From Diphasiastrum complanatum (taxonomy: Eukaryota; Streptophyta; Lycopodiopsida; Lycopodiales; Lycopodiaceae), in assembly GCA_029204225.1 (NCBI GenBank), contig CM055109.1, positions 35,352,496-35,416,495 of the forward strand: DNA of 64,000 bases, in the 5' to 3' direction. Position 1 is the first letter of the stretch. Every line of letters starts with the position of its first letter. Below the pieces are notes generated by a model. That model was not told where the DNA came from. It searched no databases and was given only the letters and a program-made list of their open reading frames with translations. A program made the translations under genes and the position numbers. This document shows, piece by piece, positions 1-11,060 of the stretch.

Positions 1-303
1 ATATCTTGTCATCTCTTCCAAAATGAAACAAGAGGTGCCCATATATGCAAGTCACCACCAACTAAATTTTGTTTGGGCTCTATTAGGGTCTTTTAAGATT
101 AGGGGTCATTGTTGGGAAGAGAAACATACTTTTTGAGCCCGGGTGGGCGAGCTCATTTGAAGACCTCCATACACCAACTCACCATGTGTGAGAAGGGAAA
201 ATAACATGGAATGTATTAAAATTTATTTTTATTTTAGTTTAAGAGATTCGAGAGAACCATTTAAGACGTATGTTTATTTACTAGGTAATGGCCATAGGGA
301 GGC

Positions 304-387
304 CCATTACCACATATAATCCAAAACCCGGGCAACGAGTGGTGGAGGCCATGAGATACCCAAGGACCAAATTATATGTGGTAATGG
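304..387. repeat. 17-bp perfect inverted repeat
   Basis: The arm CCATTACCACATATAAT (304-320) is repeated as its exact reverse complement at 371-387, with about 50 bases between the arms. It could be the fold-back core of a MITE or a cruciform-forming sequence. No flanking target-site duplication was identified. Confidence 0.8.
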
Positions 388-638
388 CTCGACCAATTGA
401 GCATTATTGCACTTAATTGCCTTTGTTGGGATTTTTTACGTTGTCTTTTATTTTGTTTATAAAAAGTAAACTAAAAATTTATTATGCTAAATTTTCTTTT
501 TTCATGTGACAAATTTTATTGTTTGAATGATTTAGAAAATTTATTATGGGAAACGTTGGTCTGGTGTCCAGAGGGTATTCAAATCGGGAGCATAAACGAG
601 TAGGTAGTTTATTCATTTGTTAAAGAAATGATCAGAAG

Positions 639-680
639 TTTTGGGGCCCTATATTATGCAAGATCATATAGGGCCCAAAA
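639..680. repeat. Short hairpin repeat with GGGCCC arms
   Basis: TTTTGGGGCCCTATAT (639-654) pairs with ATATAGGGCCCAAAA (666-680), with one base bulged and an 11-base loop. It lies upstream of no recognised gene. Confidence 0.75.
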
Positions 681-785
681 AAAGCCTAGAATCCTACCAA
701 CAAGGTCAAATACGAACAAGATGATGCTCTTTTGGTGGCAAGCTGTCATAATATGAAGACGAGTGAATGTATATTCATTATTACA

Positions 786-824
<39 letters not shown>

Positions 825-830
825 TATATG
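786..830. repeat. (AT)n microsatellite
   Basis: About 45 bases of alternating AT with a single G interruption near 806. Confidence 0.95.
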
Positions 831-1294
831 AATTCATGATTCTTGCTTATATAATTTTGACATGAAGGTTAATATTGATTCATGTTTGGTAAATAATATT
901 CATTTATTTCATTAATTCAGTATGTATTAACATAAACAATCGAATAGGCTTTATAATAGGTAGATTTTAAAAGTATTGATGACAATTCTTTTATCGATTA
1001 CATGTCATAGAGCTCAAAATAATGAGCACTTTTGGTTTCTATAGCCTGTCAATTTGGTCTCATGTGAGAGAGGGATTTACATTCGAAGATTCTAAAAAAT
1101 TATGTAATCCTCTCTCTAAAATTGTTGTAGAAACTTCATTGATCCATATATTCTTGGATTTATTCCTCTACTCTCCTAAATCCCATGTTAATCTAGTTCC
1201 ATTCATATCGATGCAGTTTTACATGGATTGTTGCACAATTTGCAGAAATATTTTATTATCGGAGATAGGAATGAAAGCGGCACTCAACTTGACT

Positions 1295-2003
1295 TGTTGA
1301 CTCATCCGACTTATCAAGAAGTCCGACTTGTCGACTTGGCCGACTTATCAGGAGGTCCGACTTGGTCGACTCACCTGACTATTGTCGAAGACCATATTTT
1401 CTTGACTTTGTCGACTTTCAGTAGCGACATGCTCGTCTCCGAATAGTCAAAGCCTTCTCACACTCACTTCATGTATTGTGCAACTACTTGACAATGACAA
1501 CAGCTGCCACGATCTACTTTAGACGGCACAACGGCTCCACGCCATCTTCTTGTACACTCATCTGCACAAATGTAAATTGTATATAGATGACTATTGTAAT
1601 CTAAAAATATATGATGATTAGAGACAGACCCTGTAAATGCTTTCATGTATCGATTCTTTCTTTAGACTTATTGTCAATAATAAGCTCATAGCTTTTACAG
1701 AGCGAAGTTAGCTTCTTGAGCACGCGATTTTGTTCGCTATTGTCTTGTGCTCATAACATCAATCTGACATGTATTTTCATACATTAATCTAAATCAATCA
1801 TTGTCTTTTATTGCGTTCAAAGTCTTTGTCAAAATTGTATGCTTCGTTGTTCTCTTTCTCTATTTGACTCTCTTATTGCTTTGTTTGATTGTCTACTCTT
1901 TCTGCTTCCACAAACAACCACGCAATTCAGACTCTGTTTTGTGTTCACCTACTGTTCTTGTAGTGCACGCATTGAGAAGATACATTTCTACCATCTCTCG
2001 ACA
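1295..2003 (+). mobile_element. Putative 5' LTR of a copia element related to family A
   Basis: The right edge is well defined: the sequence ends in CGACA at 2003, immediately before a TGGTATCAGAGC primer site. The left edge is a guess at a TGTTGA at 1295. The interior has the T-rich, TTTATTGCGTTCA-containing character seen in the U5 part of family A LTRs, but the U3 part differs from family A. Repeated 'GACTT' words occupy 1300-1400. Confidence 0.5.
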
Positions 2004-2015
2004 TGGTATCAGAGC
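2004..2015 (+). other. Primer binding site (initiator Met tRNA)
   Basis: TGGTATCAGAGC is the standard copia primer site, complementary to the 3' end of the initiator methionine tRNA. It directly follows an LTR end in CA and precedes the gag fragment at 2215 by a 200-base leader. Confidence 0.85.
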
Positions 2016-2214
2016 TTGTTTGATTTCTTAATCTGATACATGCATTGTATCAGAAGCAGTTTTATATCAGAGCTATTACTATGGCTTGATAAGCTTCTCA
2101 CATAACCTGATTCTATCAGTCGATAGAATAATTGTTTTTTTGTTCTGTAAATAGCATTAGATTTTCACTCCTAAGTCACTGATAGTTATTATTGTCACTT
2201 AGACTAACTTCCAC

Positions 2215-2691
2215 ATGGATTTCCAAGGGAAAGCCAATCCCATCGTGGACAAGCTTGATGGATCCTCAACTATCATCTGTGGAAATTCAAAATGAAAATT
2301 GTGCTAATGGCTAAGGAGTTGTATGATGTTGTCATAAGTGTAGAGGCAAGACCCGAAGCAGACGACGCTGTAATCACATGATGGAAGCTGAAGGATGGAA
2401 AAGCTTTTGCGTTGATCATTCTCAATATATCAAACACACAAATCGGTCATGTGTCCGAAGCTCAGATCTCCAAGGAAGTCTGGGACATCTTGAGCACATT
2501 GTACTATGTGCATGACGTAGCTTCCAAGCTACACCTCAGAAGGAGATTCTTTTCTCTTAAGATGACAAATGGTGATTCACTACAAAATTACATCAACCAG
2601 TTCAAGAACCTGCTGCAGCAAATGGTCGTTGTCGGATCCGTCATAGACGATCAAGACACTGTAATGACACTGGTTTCAAGCTTGCCAATGT
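2215..2691 (+). pseudogene. Copia Gag fragment (related to family A)
   Basis: Translation starts MDFQGKANPIVDKLDGS. After a frameshift it continues through the UBN2-type copia Gag region ([15 protein letters not shown], then VWDILSTLY, LHLRRRFFSLKM and [18 protein letters not shown]). It resembles the Gag of the family A copies at 3851 and 49358 but is clearly diverged from them. An in-frame stop and an early frameshift disable it, and it is cut off near 2691, where the next family A LTR begins. The PBS and leader lie just upstream, so this is the 5' end of a truncated element. Confidence 0.85.
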
Positions 2692-3645
2692 CTGTCAAAA
2701 ATCTCGTTTAAATATGCAGTGTCACATTTTTCACTTTTTTCAAAGAGCCTCAAATGTTAAGAAAATGACTCTGGCAAAGTGTGCGGCAGCCTTAAATAAA
2801 ATTTAAAAAAACCTTCGGCTTTTTTGCCATTTTGCAAAAAACCCGACAGTGTCGCATGTGGCTGTTTTAGTTCATTTCGAAAAAGCTATAGTTTTGGTTC
2901 ATTTATACAGACAAAACGTTTACGGCCAATTTCACCGCTTATCAACAATCGATGACAAGGACTGGATGGATGCCAGCGGATCACCAGCCAACTGGCGACC
3001 GCAATTGATGACCTAATTTCTTAGTATAAATAGTTGTTCATATTTCATATAGATTAATTCATTGAAAATCAAAATTATCATAAGCGCTTGAATAGTTAGC
3101 TCTCTCTCTCTCAAGCCTGCGAGCTTGAATACTCCTGAGCATTCTAGCTCACTTCTTAGAGTTGTTTTAGATAATGCTATTGCGCTACTGCTCATCAGCA
3201 TTGCGCATTATTCAGACTTTCATTTTTAGCCGCTCAGAGATAGCATAGAGTACACGGCTTCAATCCGCAACTTATTGTACTCATTTACTTCTGTTTCGTT
3301 TTGAATCAAAACTATTCTTTATTGCGTTCAGATTGTATGCATTTCTGTATTTCTTCGTGACTAATATTTGTCTCATAATCTTCAATGCTTAATTGTTTGG
3401 TTACGTAATCACTGTAGTACTGACGATTTTAAAGTTAGTTACTATAAGATCAAACGTGATACTGTAGTACTGACGATTTTAAAGTTAGTTACTATAAGAT
3501 CAAACGTGATTTCTATCACTATTGTCTTGTTTAAAATTGATAGGTGTAGTCATGCATTGGAAAGATGAAAATAGTTTATTCCGCCATGCATGAAAGTTTT
3601 TTTTTTTCGAGTTAGATTTATCTTCTACATTATCACTTTCTGACA
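2692..3645 (+). mobile_element. 5' LTR of copia A copy 1 (left-truncated)
   Basis: This region matches, in reverse complement, the complete family A LTR at 11485-12679. The left end falls inside U3, so about the first 190 bases are missing. A TATA box (TATAAA, 3025-3030), a short CT tract near 3101 and an end in CTGACA next to the primer site support the call. An exact 50-bp tandem duplication lies at 3411-3510. Confidence 0.85.
3411..3510. repeat. Exact 50-bp tandem duplication within an LTR
   Basis: Units 3411-3460 and 3461-3510 are identical and start ACTGTAGTACTGACG. The homologous positions of the other family A LTRs (about 48952 and 52972) carry only one unit, so the duplication is private to this copy and probably recent. 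Confidence 0.95.
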
Positions 3646-3657
3646 TGGTATCAGAGC
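3646..3657 (+). other. Primer binding site (initiator Met tRNA)
   Basis: TGGTATCAGAGC lies directly after the LTR end at 3645 and is followed by a roughly 190-base leader to the Gag start at 3851. Confidence 0.9.
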
Positions 3658-3850
3658 AAAATCATTATTCTTTATCTGATTCCAATATGATATCAGAGCG
3701 AAAGCTCTAATACTTCATATCTTTCATGATATCAAGTTGATATCATACTCTTGAGTTCTTTTCAACCTTTAAGTATCAGAGAATTGATTTCTTATCATTG
3801 GCATTACCACATCTTAGCGTCATCGATATAATCGACAGACTAAGTTTCAG

Positions 3851-4652
3851 ATGGATTCTCAAAGTAAAGTCGGTCTTATCGCAGACAAGCTGAATGGATC
3901 CAATTATCATTTGGAAAAATTTAAGATGAAGACCTTGTTAATCGCCAACGAATTATGGGATGTTGTCACAGGTACAGAAGTAAAACTTGAAGACGACGAC
4001 TCAAAGTGGAAATCGAAGGATGGTAAAGCTTTCGCATTTATTATCCTTAATATATCAGATACACAGATTGGACACATAGCTGAAGCTAAAACGTCTAGAG
4101 ACGTTTGGGACATTTTGAACTCACTATATGACGTGAGGGATGTAACTACCAAGTTACATCTACGAAGAAGATTCTTCACATTCAAAATGTCTACTGGTGA
4201 TTCTCTTCAGAGTCACATTAGCCAGTTTAAGAATCTTTTGCAACAGATGGCCGTTGTCGGATCAATCATAGATGATCAAGACGCAACTATGACATTGCTT
4301 TCAAGCTTGCCCTCTAGATATGAGAACTGGGTGATGATCATATCGACACACTTAGATTTAGCTCTTACGAGAGTTATCACTATGTTGGTACAAGAAGACA
4401 ATAGAAAAAGTCAAGACACTTTGTCTACTTCCTCCTCTCAGGCTCTATTTGTCAACAAAGGCTCAAAGCGACAGAAGCTAAAAAGCTCCAAGAAGGCTTC
4501 AACAAATCAGAAACAGACTCAAGGTCAAGAACAATCATTGAATCCATAGTCGAAGAAAAAGATATTTTGTAGGTTTTGCAAGCGCAATAACCATGAGATC
4601 AAGGATTGCCAAATTCTCCAACCGAAGAATGCAGCCAAGCAACCTGATCAAC
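3851..4652 (+). pseudogene. Copia A copy 1 Gag
   Basis: The Gag polyprotein part packages element RNA in virus-like particles. The frame opens [20 protein letters not shown] and runs 232 codons through the conserved copia Gag core. A TAG at about 4547 comes just before the zinc knuckle, which is readable beyond it as CRFCKRNNHEIKDC (C-x2-C-x4-H-x4-C). In the usually invariant YHLWKF region this copy has E for W. The same Gag occurs at 49358 (copy 2) and, reversed and deleted, near 11270 (copy 3). The stop before the knuckle makes this a pseudogene. Confidence 0.92.
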
Positions 4653-4687
4653 AAGCAAACACAGTCTCATCATCTCTCTAGGTCGAA

Positions 4688-5107
4688 GTGGACGAAGGCG
4701 CATTCATGGTCAAAGATCAAAGCACATTTTTGGATGATTCATGGTTTCTGGATTCTGGAGCAACTCAACATATGACCAATCAACGTGAGATTTTCAACTC
4801 CTACACTCCTTACAACACGAAGAAATTTGTTCATCTTGGTGAAAATAGTACTCACACTACTGAAGATGAAGGTACTGTAAGATTACGATTCCAGCATGAT
4901 CAATTCAAATTACTATCAAAGGTTTTATATGTTCCTAAACTCTCTACAAATCTGTTATCAGTGAGTAGAATTAGAAATTTAGGTCATAAGGTAGAATTCG
5001 AATTTGATCAATGCAGAATTATTGATAGGAGTGATAAGATCCTTGCACTCGGCAAGAGGCAGGGTTACTTATATAGATTGGCATACTATTATTCTGAGTC
5101 TAGTTAA
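4688..5107 (+). pseudogene. Copia A copy 1 protease domain
   Basis: This aspartic protease releases Gag and Pol products. The active-site motif is visible as [11 protein letters not shown] (D-S-G-A), followed by the conserved [17 protein letters not shown] segment. The frame ends at a TAG at 5105-5107, after which the GAG-pre-integrase motif [11 protein letters not shown] resumes in frame near 5150. In an active copia element this would be continuous with Gag and integrase. Confidence 0.9.
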
Positions 5108-6058
5108 GTGTTGAAGACCTCTGTTCTAGTCAATAAAGCATGACTGTGGCATCATCGCTTAGGACACGTGAATCATGCGTCTGTTTTGAACATGACCAAA
5201 CAATCCATGGTTCTTAATCTTGACCATCCTTCTGGTAAGGTGGATCTCATAGCTGCATTTTTGGAAAGCAGGCTAGGTTTCCTTTTAGATCAAACCATAT
5301 GCATGCAGCAAAAGATCTATTAGATGTTGTTCATACAAATATTTGTGGACTATGCAAAGTCCTTCATTGCTAGATGCAAAGTACTTCATTATCTTTATTG
5401 ACGAATTTTCCTGAAGAACAGTTGTTTATTTCATTAAACAGAAATCAGAGTCTTTCATCAAATTCAGACAATTCAGAGAGCATGCTGAGAATCAAACTGG
5501 CAAACAAATCAAAGCACTAAGGTCAGATAACGGGGGAGAATACATCTCCAATGAATTCAAGGACTACTGCCTTAGCAATGGCATTGAGCAACAATACATC
5601 ACTAGTTCCTATTCGCCTCAGTCAAATGGTCTTGCTGAGAGAAAGAACAGAACTTTAGTTGAATCGGCAAAGTGCATGTTATCACATGCAAAACTTTCGA
5701 AGTCCTTCTGGGCTGAAGCTATTTCAACAGCAACCTATAACAGATGGCCTACTACTAAAGGCCTCCCAGACAAAACACCATTCGAAATTTGGACAGATAC
5801 CAAACCTTCTTTATCAAACTTACAAGTTTTTGGATGTACTGCTTTTGCGCAAATAACTCGTGATCGTAGGAAGAAGCTCAACTTTTATAGTATCAAGTGT
5901 GTATTCATCAGCTACACTACTTCAGAACAAGCCTACAAGTTGTTCGATCCCATCAAGTCAATAATATTCACTAGCCGGGATGTCATCTTCATCGAAGATC
6001 AGTTTCAAGACCTCAAAGGAAAGGGTAGTTCCCATGTAGCCGATCTGTCAGATTCTCC
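5108..6058 (+). pseudogene. Copia A copy 1 integrase region
   Basis: Integrase inserts the cDNA. Visible pieces are the pre-integrase [10 protein letters not shown] motif, [11 protein letters not shown] (second catalytic Asp) and [14 protein letters not shown] (catalytic Glu), with frameshifts and stops between them. The first catalytic position reads HTNICG, with Asn where copia integrases usually have Asp. Similarity to copy 2 breaks at about 6058 inside the post-integrase linker, where a minus-strand gypsy fragment begins. Reverse transcriptase and RNase H are absent from this copy. Confidence 0.88.
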
Positions 6059-6684
6059 TATCACTTCGCTTCAACTGTTTTTGTCATAATAGTGCAGAGA
6101 ATCTTATTGGAAGATTCAGCTTGGCCATAAACCTTGGGATAATACGGAGTACTATGCTGGTGTATAACAAAAAAATCTTCCAACAAACACTTTATCGTTT
6201 GATTAACAAAGAGTGTACCACGATTATTGACGATCTCAATAGGACATCCAAATCTGATAATGATGTGTTCATAAAGAAATCTAGTCGTAGATTTTGCATT
6301 AGCAACTATAACAACTTTGGCTTCAACCCACTTGGTCAAATAATCAGTTGTGACGATGATATATCTAGCTTGAGATCCTGTTGCCGCAGGATGAATAGGA
6401 CCAACATAATCCAGTCCTCATTTCTCAAATGGTGCTTGCGATAAAACTAGATGTAAGGGTCCATAATTCTGTCGCGTAGGACATCGTGCTCGTTGGCAAA
6501 CATCACATGACTGAATATAATTTTTGGTGTCTTTATGAAGTGTAGGCCACCAAAACCCTGATCGCAAAAGTTTGTGAATAGTAATATTTGTAGAAAAATG
6601 TCCTCCGCCCATTCCATCATTTGAAAACATGATTAATTCAGGTATTTTATGCGATAAAATACATCTTTGAAGAATATCATCCAT
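6059..6684 (-). pseudogene. G1 integrase (zinc finger and part of the core)
   Basis: The upstream part (6684-6418) carries the H2C2 zinc-finger pattern ending CDVCQRARCP, after the gypsy FWWPTLHKDT segment. The following frame (6339-6061) contains TKWVEAKVV and PYYPKVYGQAE, typical of the gypsy integrase core around its second and third acidic residues. The expected Asp after FGCPIEIV is replaced: the motif reads VNNRGT. The core is cut off at 6059. Confidence 0.85.
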
Positions 6685-7258
6685 TCAGCGACGATACAAT
6701 TGTCCCGCAGTCAATTGATAAGGTTGAGCCTTATGAATCAATTGCCTCTTCTATACTTTTGTCAAGGAGTCATTAGGTTGACCTACCATTAGATTCTCAA
6801 CAATATCCGCTGCCCACTCAAGTATTGCTTCAACATAGAATAACGCAACATCTGGAAGTTCATCATCCACCTCAGCATTAACTGGTGCAGGCTCGATTCT
6901 TGAAACATGGTCGGCGAGATAATATTGTTTTGCCTTTCGAACCACAACTCAAAAGTCAAATTCAGTCAATAACAGTAGCCATCGTGCAATATGCCTTGTA
7001 TTGCATGTCTTGTTTACCAAGTAAAGTAACGGTTGGTGATTCGTATAAAATGCAAAGTGCGTTTACATAAGATAATGTCGAATTTTTTTTACAGAGAAAA
7101 TCATTGCTAATGCTTCACGTTCTGTTGTTGAATAGGTTTTCTCTGAATCCGTAAACTGTTGGCTTGCAAATCATACAGGATAGTCTTTCTTGTATTCTCT
7201 TGGCTGTGTCAACACTGATCCAATAGCATATTTTGAGGCATCAGTGTGAACATGAAAT
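6685..7258 (-). pseudogene. G1 RNase H region
   Basis: This lies between the RT thumb and the integrase finger. The readable end (6945-6751) begins with a YLADHVSRIE-like segment, corresponding to the NxxADxLSR tail of gypsy RNase H. The catalytic part (6950-7258) is broken into several frames. No intact active site is visible. Confidence 0.7.
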
Positions 7259-7985
7259 TCAATCGTCCACTCTGGAGAACGTAGTATTGGTGCTGAAGCT
7301 AATGTTTTTTTTCAATTTTTCAGAGGCTTTTAATGCCTCAACTGTGCAAATAGGAACAACGGTCAGTTTGTATATAGGTCTTGCAAGATCTGCAAAGAAG
7401 ATAATGAAAATTTGATAGTAGTTCCCATGACCCATAAAGACATAAACTCCACGAATTGTCCCTGGCGGTGGTAATTCCATAATGACTTTGATTTTTGAAT
7501 AATCCGTTGCAATGCCATGCCTTGATACCACATGCCCAAGAATAACTCCATGAGAGATCCAAACCTGACACTTTTCTGGATTTAATAAAATTTGGTACTT
7601 GCGACAACGTTCAAATATTGTTTCCAACTGATCCAGGTGGTCTGTATCCGTGCTATGGACTCCAAAGTCATTTAAGTAAATTTCAAAAAAAAAATTGTAG
7701 ATAATCTTTGAAAGCAAACTGCATCACTATTTGAAATGAACTAGGTGCATTACAGAGTCCAAACGACATTACTTTATAAGCATAAGTGTCCCACTCTATT
7801 GCAAAAGCTGTTTTATGATGATCTGTAGGTGCAATCTTGACCTGATTGTATCCACTGAATCCATCTAAAAAACTATAAGCTTCTGCTCTAACAAGGCAAT
7901 CCAAAATGCTTTTAGTAAAAGGTAATGGAAAGTGATCCTTTTGCGTTACTTTGTTCAAAGCTTTGAGATTCACACAAATTCTCAA
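7259..7985 (-). pseudogene. G1 reverse transcriptase
   Basis: Two overlapping frames give most of a gypsy RT: ICVNLKALNKVTQKDHFPLP, then FLDGFSGYNQVKIAP, YKVMSFGLCNAPSSFQ and GVILGHVVSRHGI. The catalytic YxDD box reads IYLNDFGV, so one essential Asp is Asn. A run of A/T at 7681-7692 coincides with the frameshift between the two frames. Confidence 0.9.
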
Positions 7986-8870
7986 TTTTTCATTCTTCTT
8001 GGGAACAATGACAATTGGTGAAACCCATTCCGTGTGCTCGGAAACACATTCTCATAAATGAAGGCGGGTTCTAGCAATCTCTATAACTCTTTCTTTATCA
8101 AATCCGTAATATTAGGATTACAGCAATATAACTTTGTGACTTTGGAATTGCATCAGGTATTAAGGGTATGGTATGCTCAATAACTGATGTCGAAATTCCC
8201 TTGAGATCAATCTTGGTATTTAATAAGCAATGTTTGTAGTACTTGAAACTATTCAGGAGTAAGTTGTGCTCCAACTTGTACAATCTTTTCTGGTTCTACT
8301 GGTTCCGCAAGATTCATAGGCTGCATCCTAGCTGGGCCATAGTAAACATCTTTCGATTCTGGCACCTGTTCTTCAGGTTCATAATGTGTTTTTGGTAACA
8401 TGATAACCACATCATCCAGAGTATAGCGTTTGAAATGCTCTGGCATATCATGCTAGACTTCCTCTGATTGTTCTTTGTCTAAAGGATTAGTCTTGGAGCT
8501 TCGCTTAGCTTTCTTAGCAGGAATTGATCATGGAGGCAATAAATTCCTGGACGGTGATGTCTCACGAAAACTCTGACTTGAAGAATCATCCTTGACTTTT
8601 TCTTTTTCTTTATCCAATAAGGGTGGCACATTTTTCAGCTCAATTCTTTGAGGTGGACTTTTCCATTTCAGGACCGTATTATAATGTTGCTTTCTTTGTC
8701 ATTGATCTTGTGATTTTGGCTTTCTTCAATATAACTACTTTTGGCTATTTTATTATTGGTTCATCAGGAATGTGACGTATTTCAAATCTGGTAGGATCCA
8801 CATGATTTAGAACCTGCTCATCAGTAAATTTTGCATTGTCTTCATAAGTCAAAGCGTGACTCACATGAAT
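7986..8870 (-). pseudogene. G1 linker upstream of reverse transcriptase
   Basis: The 8446-8249 frame contains YTLDDVVIMLPKTHYEPEEQ. Together with the pieces downstream to 8098 it looks like the acidic, low-complexity region between gypsy protease and RT. From 8450 to 8870 only scattered pieces such as VLNHVDPTRFEIRHIPDEP remain. No zinc knuckle or protease active site is visible. Confidence 0.55.
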
Positions 8871-9393
8871 AAGTTTTAGAGATTGCTCTTGCACTATTGC
8901 TTATCAGTATTGTGCATTAATTCAAACTTTCATTTTAGTCGCTCAGAGATAGCATAGAGAGTACGCGGCTTTGATCTGCAACTTATTGTACTCATGTACT
9001 TCTATTACGTTTTCATACTGAATCAATACTATCCTTTATTGCATTCAGCTTCGTCTCAGGATGTATGCGTTTCTGTAATTCTTCGCGATTAATTATTTGT
9101 CTTGTGATTCGCGACTAATTCGTGACAAATTATTTGTCTGATAATTTTCTATGCTTTATTGTTTGGCTACATAATCACTATAGTATTGATGATTCCAAAG
9201 TTACTTACTATAGGATCAAACATGATTTCTATCACTATTGTTTTGTTTGAAATTGATAGATGTAGTCATGCATTGTGAAAGAAGAAGATAGTTTATTCCG
9301 CCAAGCACAAAAAGTTTTCTTTTTAGACACTTGAACTATTTTCATTCGTTTCTTTTCAAGTTAGACCTATCTTTTGCACACCACTTTCTGACA
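8871..9393 (+). mobile_element. Copia A LTR fragment (3' half, plus)
   Basis: This matches the region from just after the CT tract to the 3' end of family A LTRs (compare 3140-3645 and 48670-49163), ending in CTGACA at 9393. No primer site follows. Instead the sequence changes to the reverse complement of the family A leader. Confidence 0.85.
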
Positions 9394-9614
9394 AAACAGT
9401 CTTCTAAGCAATGAACTTAGTCTGTCAATTATATCGATGACGCTAAGATGTGGTAATGCCAACAATAAGAAATCAATTCTATGATACTGAAAGGTTGAAA
9501 AGAACTCAAGAGTATGATATCAAATTGATATCGCAAAAGATATGAAGTATTAGAGCCTTCGGTCTAATATCATATTGGAATCTGATAAAGAATAATGATT
9601 TCGCTTTGATACCA
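9394..9614 (-). mobile_element. Copia A leader and primer site (minus)
   Basis: This is the reverse complement of the 190-base leader found at 3646-3850. The primer site reads GCTTTGATACCA (9603-9614), one mismatch from the standard site. It is cut just short of the Gag ATG, at the inverted junction with the plus-strand LTR fragment. Confidence 0.85.
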
Positions 9615-9868
9615 TGTCGGAAAGTGGTAATGCAGAAGATAGATCTAGCTTAAAAAAAAAAAAACTTTCGTGCATGGCAAAATAAACTATCTTCATCTTT
9701 CCAATGCATGACTACGCCTATCAATTTCAAACAAGACAATAGTAATAGAAATCACGTTTGATCTTATAGTAACTAACTTTGAAATTGTCAGTACTATAGT
9801 GATTACGTAGCCAAACAATTAAGCATTGAAGATTATTAGACAAATATTAGTCACGAAGAAATACAGAC
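9615..9868 (-). mobile_element. Copia A LTR fragment (minus, U5 side)
   Basis: On the plus strand it begins TGTCGGAAAGTGG next to the primer site, and it is homologous to LTR positions 11485-11740. At about 9868 it passes abruptly into RNase H coding sequence, so the U3 and R parts are deleted. Confidence 0.85.
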
Positions 9869-10518
9869 AATGTGCTTACTCCTGGAATGAAATCTAGGGC
9901 TGGCTGATAAAGTGATGGCACTTTTATCACAAAATAATGTCGTCAAGGCATACTGATTCAGACCGATATCTGAGAGTAAGTTTCTCAACCAAATTGCTTT
10001 CTTTGTATCTTGAGAGGCTGCGATATACTCTGTTTTAGTGGAAGATAGAGCTATCGAAGATTGCTTGCAACTGTTCCAAGAAATTGGACCATTGTTGAGG
10101 AAGAATGTAAATTTGAAAGTAGATTTATGAGTGTCTACATCTCTTGCCCAACTCGCATTTGTGTAACCACTGAGAAAATTGAGTTTGTCGTTGCCGACTA
10201 TTCCATAACAAACGCAAAAGTCCATAGTAGCTTGAAGATATCTCATGACTCTGATAAGAGCCTTCCAATGTGTTATATCAGGATTAGTCATAAACAGACT
10301 GAGAGAGCTGACTGCAAACGCTATGTCTGGCCTGGTACAAATCATGGCGTACATAAGAGATCCTATAATAGAATGGTAAGGATGCTCACGCATCTGCTAC
10401 TTCTCATGGATTGTTTGGGGACACTAGTCCATTGACAATTTGAGTCCTGGTTCCATTGGTGAGAGAGCTAACTTGCAATTGATCATATTATATCTGACTA
10501 GAATGTTGTAGATGTATC
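9869..10518 (-). pseudogene. Copia A copy 3 RNase H
   Basis: RNase H degrades the RNA of the RNA:DNA hybrid during reverse transcription. The 180-codon frame (10393-9851) contains YHSIIGSLMYAMICTRPDIA, SSTKTEYIAASQ and NPRFHSRSKHI-like words typical of copia RNase H; here the last reads SPRFHSRSKHIV. The catalytic Asp stretch is altered: SGYTNASWARD where copia has a Y-x-D-A-D-W-A-like motif. It is joined directly to mid-LTR sequence. Confidence 0.9.
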
Positions 10519-11060
10519 TCTATTGTGTAATATAGATCAACTTTTGTTTTTTGTCTCTATGGATTTGTATACCAAGGCAGAAATGAACTTCGCCTAGATC
10601 GGTCATGCCGAATTCGGAAGATAGCATTATCTTCTCCTCTTTTATCAGATCAATACTCTTGCTGAAAAACAATGTATCATTGATGTATAATGTGACAATG
10701 ATAAAAGACTGCTGCACTGCTTTGAAGTAAACATTTGAATCTGAAGAGCTAGGTGTATAGTCATGATCAATGAGGAAAGTATTGATCCTTTGAAACCATG
10801 CTCGAGCAGAATGCTTCAAGCCATAAAGTGCCTTATGGAGTTTACAAACATGATTGTGCTTACCCTCGATAATATAACCTTCGGGTTGCACCATGTACAT
10901 GTCTTCTCGATAACTCCATTGAGATATGTTGTCTATAAATCCATTTGATGTATTTCCAAATTTGCTGCAATGACAAATGATAGCAAAAGTCGAATATAAG
11001 AATGCTTGACTACTGGACTGAAGGTCTCGGTCTAATCGACGTTGTATACCTGAGAAAAAC
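10519..11060 (-). pseudogene. Copia A copy 3 reverse transcriptase (deleted)
   Basis: Visible words are [31 protein letters not shown] and SSEFGMTDLGEVHFCLGIQI. The catalytic box reads LYINDTLFF, with Asn for the first Asp of YVDD. The N-terminal RT part is missing: Gag sequence joins directly to the segment corresponding to 51980-52060 in copy 2. Confidence 0.9.

Larger units (their letters stand above)
1..1294. other. Unassigned AT-rich DNA
   Basis: I see no recognisable coding region here. The stretch holds two inverted repeats and an AT microsatellite, listed separately. The short reading frames around 1022-1446 have no family signature. Confidence 0.5.
6059..8870 (-). mobile_element. 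Ty3/gypsy fragment G1 without LTRs
   Basis: Read on the minus strand, this runs from a Gag/protease-linker region (8870 to 7990) through reverse transcriptase, RNase H and the integrase zinc finger to a truncated integrase core (6059). No LTR or primer site flanks it, and family A copia sequence abuts both ends. The RT word FLDGFSGYNQ resembles non-chromovirus (Athila/Tat-like) gypsy lineages; that lineage assignment is inference. Many stops and frameshifts are present. Confidence 0.85.
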
